Assembly: GCF_021271205.1 (NCBI RefSeq)
Contig: NZ_JAIWKS010000004.1
Location: 434,001-498,000 of the forward strand
Direction of reading: 5' to 3'
From: Pseudomonas uvaldensis
Lineage (GTDB): Bacteria; Pseudomonadota; Gammaproteobacteria; Pseudomonadales; Pseudomonadaceae
Length of the DNA stretch: 64,000 nucleotides
Part shown: one piece after another, positions 1 through 7,040 of the stretch
Layout: each line of letters begins with the position of its first letter
Numbering within the stretch: the first letter of the stretch is position 1
Position numbers and translations under genes: made by a program
The notes under the pieces: model-generated
The model's input: only the letters and a program-made list of their open reading frames with translations
Databases searched by the model: none
What the model was told of the DNA's origin: nothing

Positions 1-108
1 TACGTAGCCGACAAAACTCACCACCGCCCCCACGCCGACATTGGCCGCGTGCATTGCGTTGACTTCGGCGCCCGGGTCGAATGGATCGGCCTGCACACGA
101 ATCGCCAT
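1..108 (-). CDS. moaE: Molybdopterin synthase catalytic subunit MoaE (N-terminal part)
   Basis: The large subunit of molybdopterin synthase, which with MoaD inserts dithiolene sulfur into cyclic pyranopterin monophosphate. Only the first 36 codons lie in the window; the gene runs off the left edge. The visible N-terminus (MAIRVQADPFDPGAEV, then a GAVVSFVGYV stretch) matches the MoaE start, where this beta strand precedes the conserved RG motif. The ATG lies 3 bp after the moaD stop, so the genes are co-transcribed and probably translationally coupled. Assignment rests on this short segment plus the moaC-moaD context. Confidence 0.88.
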   Translation of the reverse strand, partial: MAIRVQADPFDPGAEVNAMHAANVGVGAVVSFVGYV

Positions 109-111
109 GGC

Positions 112-354
112 TCAGCCTCCGGTCACGGTGGGAAAGAACGCGACCTCGTCACCGTCGGCCAGCGGTTCGTCGAGCTGGCATAACTCTTCATTGCGAGCAC
201 ACATCAGGTTCTGCTCGCTCAATACGTCGAACCCTTCGCGAGCAGCCAGAAACGCACGAACGTCTTCCACGGTGTGAAAGTTGCCGTCGATCCTCTCGGA
301 GTCCAGACCCAGTGCCTCGCGATAACGCGCAAAAAACTTCACGGTAATGCTCAT
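112..354 (-). CDS. moaD: Molybdopterin synthase sulfur carrier subunit MoaD
   Basis: Small ubiquitin-fold sulfur carrier of molybdopterin synthase. The 80-residue protein has the family's usual length. It begins with a beta-grasp strand ([15 protein letters not shown]) and ends in the diagnostic C-terminal Gly-Gly (FFPTVTGG), the site that is adenylated and then thiocarboxylated. Its ATG overlaps the moaC stop by 4 bp (ATGA) and moaE starts 3 bp downstream, so this is a compact moaC-moaD-moaE operon. The product acts in the cytoplasm as a MoaD2-MoaE2 complex. Confidence 0.95.
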   Translation of the reverse strand: MSITVKFFARYREALGLDSERIDGNFHTVEDVRAFLAAREGFDVLSEQNLMCARNEELCQLDEPLADGDEVAFFPTVTGG

Positions 355-824
355 GTTGCATCCGCCTGAAAATGGCCACTCTTGCCGCCGAGCTTTTCCA
401 GCACCCGCACGCCTTCAATCGTCATGCCGCGGTCCACGGCCTTGCACATGTCATAGAGGGTCAGTGCGGCAACACTGGCGGCGGTCAGGGCTTCCATCTC
501 CACACCGGTCTGCCCCGACAGTTTGCAGCGAGCAACGATGCGCACCAGATCGTCCCCGGCCGCATCGAGCTCGACCTTGACACTGGTGAGCATCAGCGGA
601 TGGCAGAGCGGAATCAGATCGCTGGTCTTTTTGGCCGCCTGGATGCCGGCAATGCGCGCCACGGCGAACACATCCCCTTTGGGGTGGCCCCCGCTGACGA
701 TCATTTGCAATGTATCGGGCAGCATGCGCACAAAGGCTTCGGCCGTGGCCTCACGGAACGTCACAGCCTTGTCGGTCACGTCGACCATATTGGCGCGACC
801 TTGGGAATCGAGATGGGTCAGCAC
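351..824 (-). CDS. moaC: Cyclic pyranopterin monophosphate synthase MoaC
   Basis: Catalyses the second half of the first molybdenum-cofactor step, turning the MoaA product 3',8-cyclo-GTP into cyclic pyranopterin monophosphate. The 157-residue length is typical. Visible family signatures are [18 protein letters not shown] at the N-terminus, [15 protein letters not shown] (the conserved lysine and LCHP motif) near residue 70, and [16 protein letters not shown] followed by YDMCKA near residues 105-130. The start is a GTG at 824, chosen because AGGAG lies 7 bases upstream. It is the first gene of the operon visible here; moaA is not in the window. Confidence 0.96.
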   Translation of the reverse strand: MLTHLDSQGRANMVDVTDKAVTFREATAEAFVRMLPDTLQMIVSGGHPKGDVFAVARIAGIQAAKKTSDLIPLCHPLMLTSVKVELDAAGDDLVRIVARCKLSGQTGVEMEALTAASVAALTLYDMCKAVDRGMTIEGVRVLEKLGGKSGHFQADAT

Positions 825-954
825 AGGGATACTCCTGATCAGGAGCGTCGATTGTAAACCCGTGGGTCAGATTCCGGCAGGCCTGATTGTCGCACCTGGA
901 TAGAACAACAATTTCCCATGCACCCCACATCCCCTTGTGGGTTATTTGCGAGGC

Positions 955-989
955 AAAAAGACCGGGCGGCCTTAAGGCCGCCCGGTTTG
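955..989 (-). terminator. Intrinsic terminator between phoH and moaC
   Basis: A perfect 11-bp inverted repeat (961-971 and 976-986, accgggcggcc/ggccgcccggt) encloses a TTAA loop. On the minus strand it is followed by TCTTTTT, so it would end phoH transcription right after its stop codon at 996. The GC-rich perfect stem makes it a strong candidate. Confidence 0.85.
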
Positions 990-995
990 GTGGGG

Positions 996-2390
996 TTACA
1001 GGTGCGATTCGGCGTATTCGGCCAGGATCGAGCGCGGTACGCCTTGCAGGGTAATGTGGACTCCGTTGGGGAAGTCCTTGAAGCGTTCGGTCAGGTAGGT
1101 CAGTCCGGAGCTGGTCGCGGACAGGTAAGGCGTGTCGATCTGTGCCAGGTTACCCAGGCACACCACTTTCGAACCGGCGCCGGCACGGGTGATGATGGTC
1201 TTCATCTGGTGCGGGGTGAGGTTCTGGCATTCGTCGATCAGGATCAAGCTCTGCTGGAAGCTGCGGCCTCGAATGTAGTTGAGGGATTTGAACTGCAACG
1301 GCACTTTGCTGAGGATGTAGTCGACGCTGCCATGGGTGCTTTCGTCATCCATGTGCAAGGCCTCGAGGTTGTCGGTGATCGCTCCCAGCCAGGGCTCCAT
1401 TTTTTCCGCTTCGGTACCGGGCAGGAAACCGATCTCCTGGTCCAGGCCCTGCACGCTGCGGGTGGCGATGATGCGCCGGTAGCGTTTACTGACCATGGTC
1501 TGCTCGATGGCCGCAGCCAGGGCCAGGATGGTCTTGCCGGAACCGGCGGCGCCGGACAGGTTGACCAGATGGATATCCGGGTCGAGCAAGGCGAACAGGG
1601 CCAGGCTCTGGTAGATATCGCGCGGTTTGAGCCCCCAGGCCTCCTGATGCAGCAAGGGCTCCTGGTGCAAGTCGAGAATCAGCAGCTTGTCGTCTTCGAT
1701 CTCCTTGATCCAGCCAACGAACCCCTGCTCATCGATGATGAACTCGTTGATGTGCACCGCCGGCAGGTTGTCGATCAGTTGCACCTGGTGCCAGGTGCGC
1801 CCATGGTCCTGACGGGTATCGACCTTGCTCACACGGTCCCAGAAGGAACCGGTCATGGTGTGGTAGCCGTTGGGCAGCAGCGAAACGTCGTCCACCAGTT
1901 GGTCGGTGCTGTAGTCCTCCGCCGCAATCCCGCAGGCGCGGGCCTTGAGGCGCATATTGATGTCTTTGGTCACCAGCACCACGGCCTGATCCTTGTTGCG
2001 CGCGTGCAGGTCGATCAATTGGTTGATGATGATGTTGTCGTTCAAGTGTTCGGGCAGCACCAGATTGGGTTCGGTGCGCTTGCTCATCAGGATCGAGAGC
2101 AGCCCCTTGGGACCGCTTTTGCCGCGCTGGATCGGTACACCCAGTTCGACATCCTCGGGAGAAGCATCCCCCAGGGTCTTGTCGATCAGGCGAATCGCCT
2201 GCCGACACTCGGCCGCCACGCTGTGATGCCCGCTCTTGAGCTTGTCCAGCTCTTCGAGCACGGTCATGGGGATGGCAACGTGGTGTTCTTCGAAGTTCAG
2301 AAGTGCGTTTGGATCGTGGATCAATACGTTGGTATCGAGTACATAGAGGATTGGCTGGTTGGAGGAAGGGCTACGTCCGTGGTCATCCAT
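996..2390 (-). CDS. PIN-domain and PhoH-type ATPase fusion (YlaK/PhoH2 family)
   Basis: A 464-residue protein of the PhoH2 type, with an N-terminal PIN ribonuclease fold fused to a C-terminal PhoH ATPase. The PIN part starts at YVLDTNVLIHDP (about residues 16-27), with the first catalytic Asp, and continues to LVTKDINMRLKA near residue 160. The ATPase has a Walker A GAAGSGKT near residue 285 and a Walker B-like LILIDECQNLTP near residue 385. Members of this family are proposed RNA helicase/RNases, but the role in Pseudomonas is not settled. The start is supported by AAGGTGA about 7 bases upstream. It stands alone between two intergenic regions and ends at a strong terminator. Confidence 0.9.
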   Translation of the reverse strand: MDDHGRSPSSNQPILYVLDTNVLIHDPNALLNFEEHHVAIPMTVLEELDKLKSGHHSVAAECRQAIRLIDKTLGDASPEDVELGVPIQRGKSGPKGLLSILMSKRTEPNLVLPEHLNDNIIINQLIDLHARNKDQAVVLVTKDINMRLKARACGIAAEDYSTDQLVDDVSLLPNGYHTMTGSFWDRVSKVDTRQDHGRTWHQVQLIDNLPAVHINEFIIDEQGFVGWIKEIEDDKLLILDLHQEPLLHQEAWGLKPRDIYQSLALFALLDPDIHLVNLSGAAGSGKTILALAAAIEQTMVSKRYRRIIATRSVQGLDQEIGFLPGTEAEKMEPWLGAITDNLEALHMDDESTHGSVDYILSKVPLQFKSLNYIRGRSFQQSLILIDECQNLTPHQMKTIITRAGAGSKVVCLGNLAQIDTPYLSATSSGLTYLTERFKDFPNGVHITLQGVPRSILAEYAESHL

Positions 2391-2726
2391 ACTCGGTCAC
2401 CTTTGTGGGGGCCATTCGACGCAATACCATGACAGTGCTGCGCCTCGAGGTAGCCACCGAATTCACCCGCGGGGATTGAGGTGAACTGCACACAAACTGG
2501 GTCTTGGAAGACGCCACCTGTGTTGCAGGTTTCGGCGGTCTGACTTCTTGATACTCCAAAAACCATGACAGGAAAAAGCACTTTGACGCTTTTTTGAAGT
2601 TTATTTTTCAGAGTGACGAAAAGCCCTTGGCGTACCACCGCCGCCCCGTTAAAGTCGGAAGTCCGGTCGCCATGAATGCACACCGGAATTTGCCTCTTCC
2701 CCAATGTTTCCGGGCCCTTGCGGTTT
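2391..2726. other. Gene-free interval upstream of the PIN/PhoH gene
   Basis: I see no credible coding sequence here. It should hold the promoter of the minus-strand PIN/PhoH gene and the 3' end of the deacetylase transcript. A weak A/T stem (2573-2579 with 2588-2594, 8-base loop) flanked by A and T runs could be a poor terminator for the deacetylase mRNA. No repeat element is recognisable. Confidence 0.5.
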
Positions 2727-3866
2727 TCAGTGAAACGCGTCCTGACAATCTTCCCAGCCGATCCCGCTTTGCGCCGTTTGCGCGATGAGCCAGGGCATTG
2801 CCGTTTTCACTGCATCCTGCTTGGCGTTGAAGTTGATCACCCCGTGGCGCCAGAGCAGCATCAGGGTCAACGCCCGATGGGCGCTTTGCTCGGGCTTGAG
2901 TCGGTTGCTGCCGTCCTGGGGGTCGATGTCCCACAGCGCCACCTGCAGGCCCTGTTTGCGGAAAAAGGCTTCGGCATCGCCACGCCGCTGCCCCTGGGGC
3001 GGGCGGAACAACGGAACGAAGTTTTCCGGCAGCTTGCTTTTGACCAGTTCGACGCTGCGTCGCACTGAATCCTGCCAGTCTTGCCAATAGCTGTGGGAGC
3101 GGAACTCCCACCCCTGCACGCCCACGCATTGGCCGGAATACAACGCCTGGAGACCGTTGACCGAGCGATCCGCCAGCCGCGCCTGGATATCCTTGCCGAG
3201 GACGAAAAAAGTACCGCTCATGTTCGACTTGCGCAGGTACTCGGTCAGCCAGGGCGTGTTATCCGGCGCAACGTTGGCACCGCTGTCGAAGGTCAGCAGA
3301 AACAGCCGGTCATGCATGTCTTCGCCGTTGCGCTCGTAATCGCCGAAACGCTCGATCTCGCTACTGGTCTGCGGAAACAGCGCAGCCTTGCGCAACAGCT
3401 CGTCCCGGTATTGGGTATGGAAGATCCGGCTCGGTCCGGCCCACTTGATGTAGAAGGAATTGTCATCGAGATGGAAGCGGCCCGCCTCCTGGCGCAGCGA
3501 AGCCATGTCCTCCACCAGATAACAGAAGGAAGCATCCTGGTCACAGCTGCGCTGGGCGAAGTTGTAGCTGCTCAACAAGCGCTGCCACAGCCGTGCCCGG
3601 AGGTTATCGATCGCCACCATGTTGATCGAGCGCAGGCCCAGGTACTGCTTGAGGGCGATTTCGTCCATGGCATCGGTGTCGAGCAGGACCCGGGAGAACA
3701 TCAGGATCTCGGCCCGGGACGCCACATCGAACAACGTCGCACTGGTGAGTTGCTCCGGCCAGGTGCTGCGATCCAGGGTGGCGATGTCGTTGGGCGCGGC
3801 CCAGGCCCCGAGGCTCAACAGCCAGGCCGACAAAAGAAGAGCAATGCGCAAAAGGGATGTCTCCAT
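2727..3866 (-). CDS. Secreted polysaccharide deacetylase family (NodB-like) protein
   Basis: A 379-residue exported protein with a clear signal peptide (ETSLLRIALLLSAWLLSLGAWA, cleavage likely after AWA). The central and C-terminal part resembles carbohydrate esterase family 4. LLTFDSGAN near residue 192 corresponds to the TFDDG motif, FRSHSYW near residue 255 to the metal-binding H(S/T)xxH motif, and LFRPPQGQ near 287 to the RPP(Y/F)G motif. The second metal-ligand Asp is replaced by Ser and the second His of motif 2 is not obvious, so activity is uncertain. The first ~150 residues match nothing I recognise. It is a single gene; the substrate is unknown. Confidence 0.75.
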   Translation of the reverse strand: METSLLRIALLLSAWLLSLGAWAAPNDIATLDRSTWPEQLTSATLFDVASRAEILMFSRVLLDTDAMDEIALKQYLGLRSINMVAIDNLRARLWQRLLSSYNFAQRSCDQDASFCYLVEDMASLRQEAGRFHLDDNSFYIKWAGPSRIFHTQYRDELLRKAALFPQTSSEIERFGDYERNGEDMHDRLFLLTFDSGANVAPDNTPWLTEYLRKSNMSGTFFVLGKDIQARLADRSVNGLQALYSGQCVGVQGWEFRSHSYWQDWQDSVRRSVELVKSKLPENFVPLFRPPQGQRRGDAEAFFRKQGLQVALWDIDPQDGSNRLKPEQSAHRALTLMLLWRHGVINFNAKQDAVKTAMPWLIAQTAQSGIGWEDCQDAFH

Positions 3867-4042
3867 AACGAAACCCGCGCCGCATCATAGCCGATCCTGG
3901 GACTCCGCCCCCTGGATCTCATGCTGGTATTAATTCCTGTGGCGAGGGCAGCCCGGATGCCATCCATCTCCTATCACCCCAATAGCTGGAGTCAACCCGG
4001 ACAACCTCCTAGAATCGCCGCACCTTTAAAGGAGACGATTGC

Positions 4043-4822
4043 ATGCTGATGGTGATTTCCCCCGCCAAGACCCTTGATTATGAAACACCGCCGGCCACCT
4101 CGCGCTTCACCCAGCCGCAATACCTGGACCACTCGCAGGAACTGATCGAGCAATTGCGCGGATTCTCGCCGGCACAGATCAGTGAACTGATGCACGTCTC
4201 CGACAAGATCGGCGGCCTCAATGCCGCGCGGTTCGGCAGCTGGACCCCGGCGTTCACAACCGCCAACGCCAAGCAAGCGCTGCTGGCCTTCAAAGGCGAC
4301 GTGTATACCGGCCTTGATGCGCAAAGTTTCAGCGACGCCGATTTCGATCATGCCCAGCAACATCTGCGCATGCTCTCCGGATTGTATGGCCTGTTGCGAC
4401 CGTTGGACCTGATGCAACCCTATCGCCTGGAGATGGGCACGAAGCTGGCCAATGCCCGAGGCAAGGATCTGTACGCCTTCTGGGGCACCCTCATCAGCGA
4501 GTGGTTGAACGAAGCCTTGGCCGACCAGGGCGATGACGTGCTGTTGAACCTGGCCTCCAACGAATACTTTTCGGCGGTCAAGCGCAACGCCTTGAAAGCG
4601 CGCGTCATCGACACCGAATTCAAGGACCTGAAGAACGGCCAGTACAAAATCATCAGTTTCTACGCCAAAAAGGCCCGCGGCCTGATGAGCCGGTTTGTCA
4701 TTCAAGAGCGCATCAACGATCCGGAAATGCTCAAGCAGTTCGATGTGCAGGGCTATCGCTTCAGCACTGAACAGTCGTCCCCGCAAAAACTGGTTTTCCT
4801 GCGCGATCACGCACCGCAATAA
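4043..4822 (+). CDS. yaaA: Peroxide stress protein YaaA (DUF328/UPF0246)
   Basis: A 259-residue protein of the YaaA family, which in E. coli lowers intracellular free iron during peroxide stress and binds DNA through a helix-hairpin-helix-like fold. Conserved family blocks are visible: [16 protein letters not shown] at the start, [12 protein letters not shown] near residue 53, [12 protein letters not shown] near 85, [20 protein letters not shown] near 115-134, [11 protein letters not shown] near 170 and the C-terminal KLVFLRDH. Length equals the E. coli protein. AAAGGAGACGATTGC gives a strong ribosome binding site before the ATG. It is monocistronic. Confidence 0.95.
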   Translation: MLMVISPAKTLDYETPPATSRFTQPQYLDHSQELIEQLRGFSPAQISELMHVSDKIGGLNAARFGSWTPAFTTANAKQALLAFKGDVYTGLDAQSFSDADFDHAQQHLRMLSGLYGLLRPLDLMQPYRLEMGTKLANARGKDLYAFWGTLISEWLNEALADQGDDVLLNLASNEYFSAVKRNALKARVIDTEFKDLKNGQYKIISFYAKKARGLMSRFVIQERINDPEMLKQFDVQGYRFSTEQSSPQKLVFLRDHAPQ

Positions 4823-4837
4823 CGCAACGACTCTCCG

Positions 4838-4855
4838 GGCCCCTGATCAGGGGCC
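4838..4855 (+). terminator. Palindrome downstream of yaaA, possible weak terminator
   Basis: A perfect 18-bp palindrome (ggcccctgatcaggggcc) lies 16 bp after the yaaA stop. The position fits a terminator, but no T-run follows and a fully palindromic sequence has no free loop, so it may be another kind of site. Confidence 0.4.
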
Positions 4856-4976
4856 TCGATCAACTTCGGATATGTCATCTCGGTTCCTCGCTCAATTCGT
4901 CACTTTCCTGACGCCAACTTTCAATACACCCCCGGCGCTAACTTTTCTTTCACTCGACAAATGTCAGTTTTTTCCG

Positions 4977-5010
4977 TAGTGGCACGGAAAAATTTCAACG
5001 ATAGTGGCAC
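4977..5010 (+). promoter_or_regulatory. Direct repeat TAGTGGCAC x2, candidate regulator sites upstream of algD
   Basis: TAGTGGCAC occurs at 4977-4985 and again at 5002-5010, exactly 25 bp apart. An inverted TGCCA lies at about 5087-5091. TGGCA cores resemble those reported for the ribbon-helix-helix regulator AmrZ/AlgZ, a known algD activator. The assignment to AmrZ is inference from memory of the motif. Confidence 0.4.
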
Positions 5011-5134
5011 AAAACTATCCAGGCCTTTTAACTCCCCGTAACTAAAGGCCGAAATCGCGAGTGCTATCAATTTGAAAGCAGTGCCATCTCAGCAGATATT
5101 TCGAAAAATTTCGAAAATCGCGATGAGCGGATCG

Positions 5135-5161
5135 GAACTATGTCCAAATGCACGGCTCATA
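5135..5161 (+). promoter_or_regulatory. Candidate AlgU (sigma-22/RpoE-type) promoter for the alginate operon
   Basis: GAACTA (5135-5140), a 16-base spacer and TCATA (5157-5161) resemble the AlgU consensus GAACTT-N16/17-TCtgA. Transcription would begin near 5168, giving a leader of about 465 nt before algD, similar in scale to the long algD leader of P. aeruginosa. A second GAACTT at 5513-5518 has no acceptable -10 box and lies inside a hairpin stem, so this upstream site is preferred. Confidence 0.5.
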
Positions 5162-5341
5162 CCACCCGTAACGATTCTCGCCGAGCGTGTACGAGATAAC
5201 TTACGCAGGAGGTCGACTGAAGTAACCAAGTTGTCACGACAACTAAGCGAAACGGTCGCCTAATGGGATCCAAGATGAAAGGACAGGAGATAACGCACCA
5301 TCACTATCCCCTACTAAGGCCAAGGCTGCGCCCCTATTAAC

Positions 5342-5399
5342 GTGTTCACCCGAACACACAACCTTCTGATTTTGTGGGCTTTTTGCCAGAGATCAGAAG
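5342..5399 (+). other. Two stem-loops in the algD leader
   Basis: GTGTTC (5342-5347) pairs with GAACAC (5352-5357) across a 4-base loop. CTTCTGAT (5363-5370) pairs with ATCAGAAG (5392-5399), and an inner GGC/GCC pair (5377-5379 with 5385-5387) closes a T5 loop. Both lie in the predicted algD mRNA leader, downstream of the AlgU-like promoter. They could be mRNA stability or regulatory elements; neither is followed by a terminator-like T-run. Confidence 0.45.
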
Positions 5400-5506
5400 T
5401 GTAAGACCTTTGCACGAACGTCCCCGACAACGAGGACCGGCTGCATAACAGGGCAGGTCATAACAACTAGGCCGCTTTGCGCACAACTTGAGTGCAATTA
5501 TTTAGA

Positions 5507-5568
5507 CACTCGGAACTTAGTATGCCTGCACACGGCATTGTGGCGCCTGCATTCCACACTTCCGAGTG
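5507..5568 (+). other. Predicted three-way-junction RNA element just upstream of algD
   Basis: A 9-bp closing stem (5507-5515 cactcggaa with 5560-5568 ttccgagtg) encloses two hairpins that abut each other. One is atgcc/ggcat (5522-5526 with 5534-5538, 7-base loop). The other is tgtgg/ccaca (5539-5543 with 5554-5558, 10-base loop). Both hairpins carry the same heptamer GCCTGCA (5524-5530 and 5545-5551). The element ends 64 bases before the algD ATG, inside the predicted leader. I do not recognise it as a known riboswitch; it was folded by eye. Confidence 0.45.
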
Positions 5569-5632
5569 CGCGATGACCGCTGAACACTATTAACTCCGGC
5601 CATTTGATGGCGTGAAAACAGAGGTAAATGCG

Positions 5633-6949
5633 ATGCGCATTAGCATATTTGGTTTGGGTTACGTCGGTGCAGTATGTGCCGGTTGCCTGTCTGCACGGGG
5701 CCATGATGTGGTTGGCGTGGATGTCGCCAAGGACAAGATCGATATGATCAACGCCGGTAAATCGCCGATCGTTGAACCGGGTCTTGGAGAGTTGCTGGCA
5801 CAGGGTATTCAAACGGGCCGTTTGCGCGGTACTACCAACTTCGCGGAAGCTATTCGCGACACCGATCTGTCGATGATTTGCGTCGGTACACCGAGCAAGA
5901 AAAACGGCGATCTGGAACTGAACTACATCGAAGCCGTTTGCCGCGAAATCGGTTTTGTGCTGCGTGACAAGACCACCCGTCACACCATCGTGGTTCGCAG
6001 TACCGTTCTGCCAGGCACCGTGGCCAACGTGGTGATCCCGATCCTCGAAGACTGCTCCGGCAAAAAGGCCGGTGTCGATTTCGGCGTTGCGGTCAACCCT
6101 GAGTTCCTGCGTGAAAGCACCGCGATCAAGGACTACGACCAGCCGCCGATGACCGTGATCGGCGAGTTCGACAAAGCCTCCGGCGACGTCCTGCAGTCGC
6201 TGTACGAAGAGCTCGATGCGCCGATCATCCGCAAGGACATCGCCGTCGCCGAGATGATCAAGTACACCTGCAACGTCTGGCACGCCACCAAGGTGACCTT
6301 CGCCAACGAAATCGGCAACATCGCCAAGGCCGTCGGCGTCGATGGCCGTGAAGTGATGGACGTGGTCTGCCAGGACAAGGCCCTGAACCTGTCCCAGTAC
6401 TACATGCGCCCTGGCTTCGCCTTCGGCGGCTCCTGCCTGCCAAAAGACGTTCGCGCCCTGACCTACCGCGCCAGCTCCCTGGACGTGGAAGCTCCGCTGC
6501 TCAACTCGCTGATGCGCAGTAACGAGTCCCAGGTGCAGAACGCCTTCGACATCGTTTCCGCCCATGACAAACGCAAAGTCGCCCTGTTGGGCTTGAGCTT
6601 CAAGGCCGGCACTGACGACCTGCGCGAGAGCCCGCTGGTTGAACTGGCGGAAATGCTGATCGGCAAGGGCTATGACCTGCGCATCTACGACAGCAACGTC
6701 GAGTACGCCCGCGTCCACGGTGCGAACAAGGACTACATCGAGTCGAAGATCCCTCACGTCTCGTCCTTGCTCAACTCCGACTTCGACTCGGTGATCGACA
6801 GCTCCGACATCATCATCCTGGGCAACCGCGATGAGCGATTCCGTGCACTGACCGAGAACGTACCCGAGGGCAAGCAGGTCATCGACCTGGTCGGTTTCAT
6901 GTCCAAGACCACTCACGAAAGTGGCCGGGCCGAAGGCATCTGCTGGTAA
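5633..6949 (+). CDS. algD: GDP-mannose 6-dehydrogenase AlgD
   Basis: Oxidises GDP-mannose to GDP-mannuronate in two NAD-dependent steps, the committing reaction of alginate synthesis. The 438-residue protein starts at MRISIFGLGYVGAVCAG, a Rossmann GxGxxG. The in-frame ATG at 5612 was rejected because the family starts at MRIS and AGAGGT precedes 5633. The catalytic cysteine is residue 268 in FGGSCLPKD, as in P. aeruginosa AlgD. The C-terminal UDPGP_MGDP_dh domain has GLSFKAGTDDLRESP. It is the first gene of the 12-gene alginate operon and is preceded by a long structured leader. It acts in the cytoplasm. Confidence 0.98.
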   Translation: MRISIFGLGYVGAVCAGCLSARGHDVVGVDVAKDKIDMINAGKSPIVEPGLGELLAQGIQTGRLRGTTNFAEAIRDTDLSMICVGTPSKKNGDLELNYIEAVCREIGFVLRDKTTRHTIVVRSTVLPGTVANVVIPILEDCSGKKAGVDFGVAVNPEFLRESTAIKDYDQPPMTVIGEFDKASGDVLQSLYEELDAPIIRKDIAVAEMIKYTCNVWHATKVTFANEIGNIAKAVGVDGREVMDVVCQDKALNLSQYYMRPGFAFGGSCLPKDVRALTYRASSLDVEAPLLNSLMRSNESQVQNAFDIVSAHDKRKVALLGLSFKAGTDDLRESPLVELAEMLIGKGYDLRIYDSNVEYARVHGANKDYIESKIPHVSSLLNSDFDSVIDSSDIIILGNRDERFRALTENVPEGKQVIDLVGFMSKTTHESGRAEGICW

Positions 6950-7040
6950 GTCTGTTTGCCGGCCGGGGCTCGCCCCGGCCGGCCTTTCGCCTGCCTTAAC
7001 CCATCGGGCCGCCCACAAGGCCCGCCCGAGATAGAGACGG

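Larger units (their letters stand above)
4823..5632 (+). promoter_or_regulatory. Long upstream regulatory region and 5' leader of algD
   Basis: An 810-bp stretch without a credible gene, clearly more A/T-rich than its surroundings (for example 4900-5120). In P. aeruginosa the algD promoter is likewise preceded by hundreds of bases of regulator sites (AlgR, AmrZ/AlgZ, AlgB, IHF) and followed by a long untranslated leader. Here I see repeated TGGCA boxes (4977-5010), an inverted repeat ggccttt/aaaggcc (5022-5028 with 5044-5050), a repeated TTTCGAAAA block near 5098-5120, an AlgU-like promoter (5135-5161), an AlgR-core-like CGTTCGT on the minus strand (5414-5420), and leader hairpins at 5342-5568. 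Function is inferred from position. Confidence 0.75.

Noticed and set aside
918..2432. A 504-codon frame antisense to the PIN/PhoH gene
   Set aside because: In high-GC DNA the opposite strand of a real gene is often open; the protein has no domain, and the sense gene has clear PIN and Walker motifs.
4979..5016. TGGCAC boxes as sigma-54 -24 elements for algD
   Set aside because: Both TGGCAC copies lack the required TTGC(A/T) five bases downstream, so no -12 element exists; they are better read as regulator sites.
5072..5263. A 63-codon open frame in the algD upstream region
   Set aside because: It spans the AlgU-like promoter, has no ribosome site and the predicted protein matches nothing; A/T-rich composition explains it.
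5275..5340. A 21-codon frame starting ATGAAAGGACAG as a leader peptide for algD
   Set aside because: There is no ribosome site before the ATG and no codon bias or attenuator-like stem coupled to it.
5513..5540. GAACTT at 5513 as the main AlgU promoter
   Set aside because: Neither 16- nor 17-base spacing gives a TCtgA-like -10, and the box forms part of a hairpin stem.
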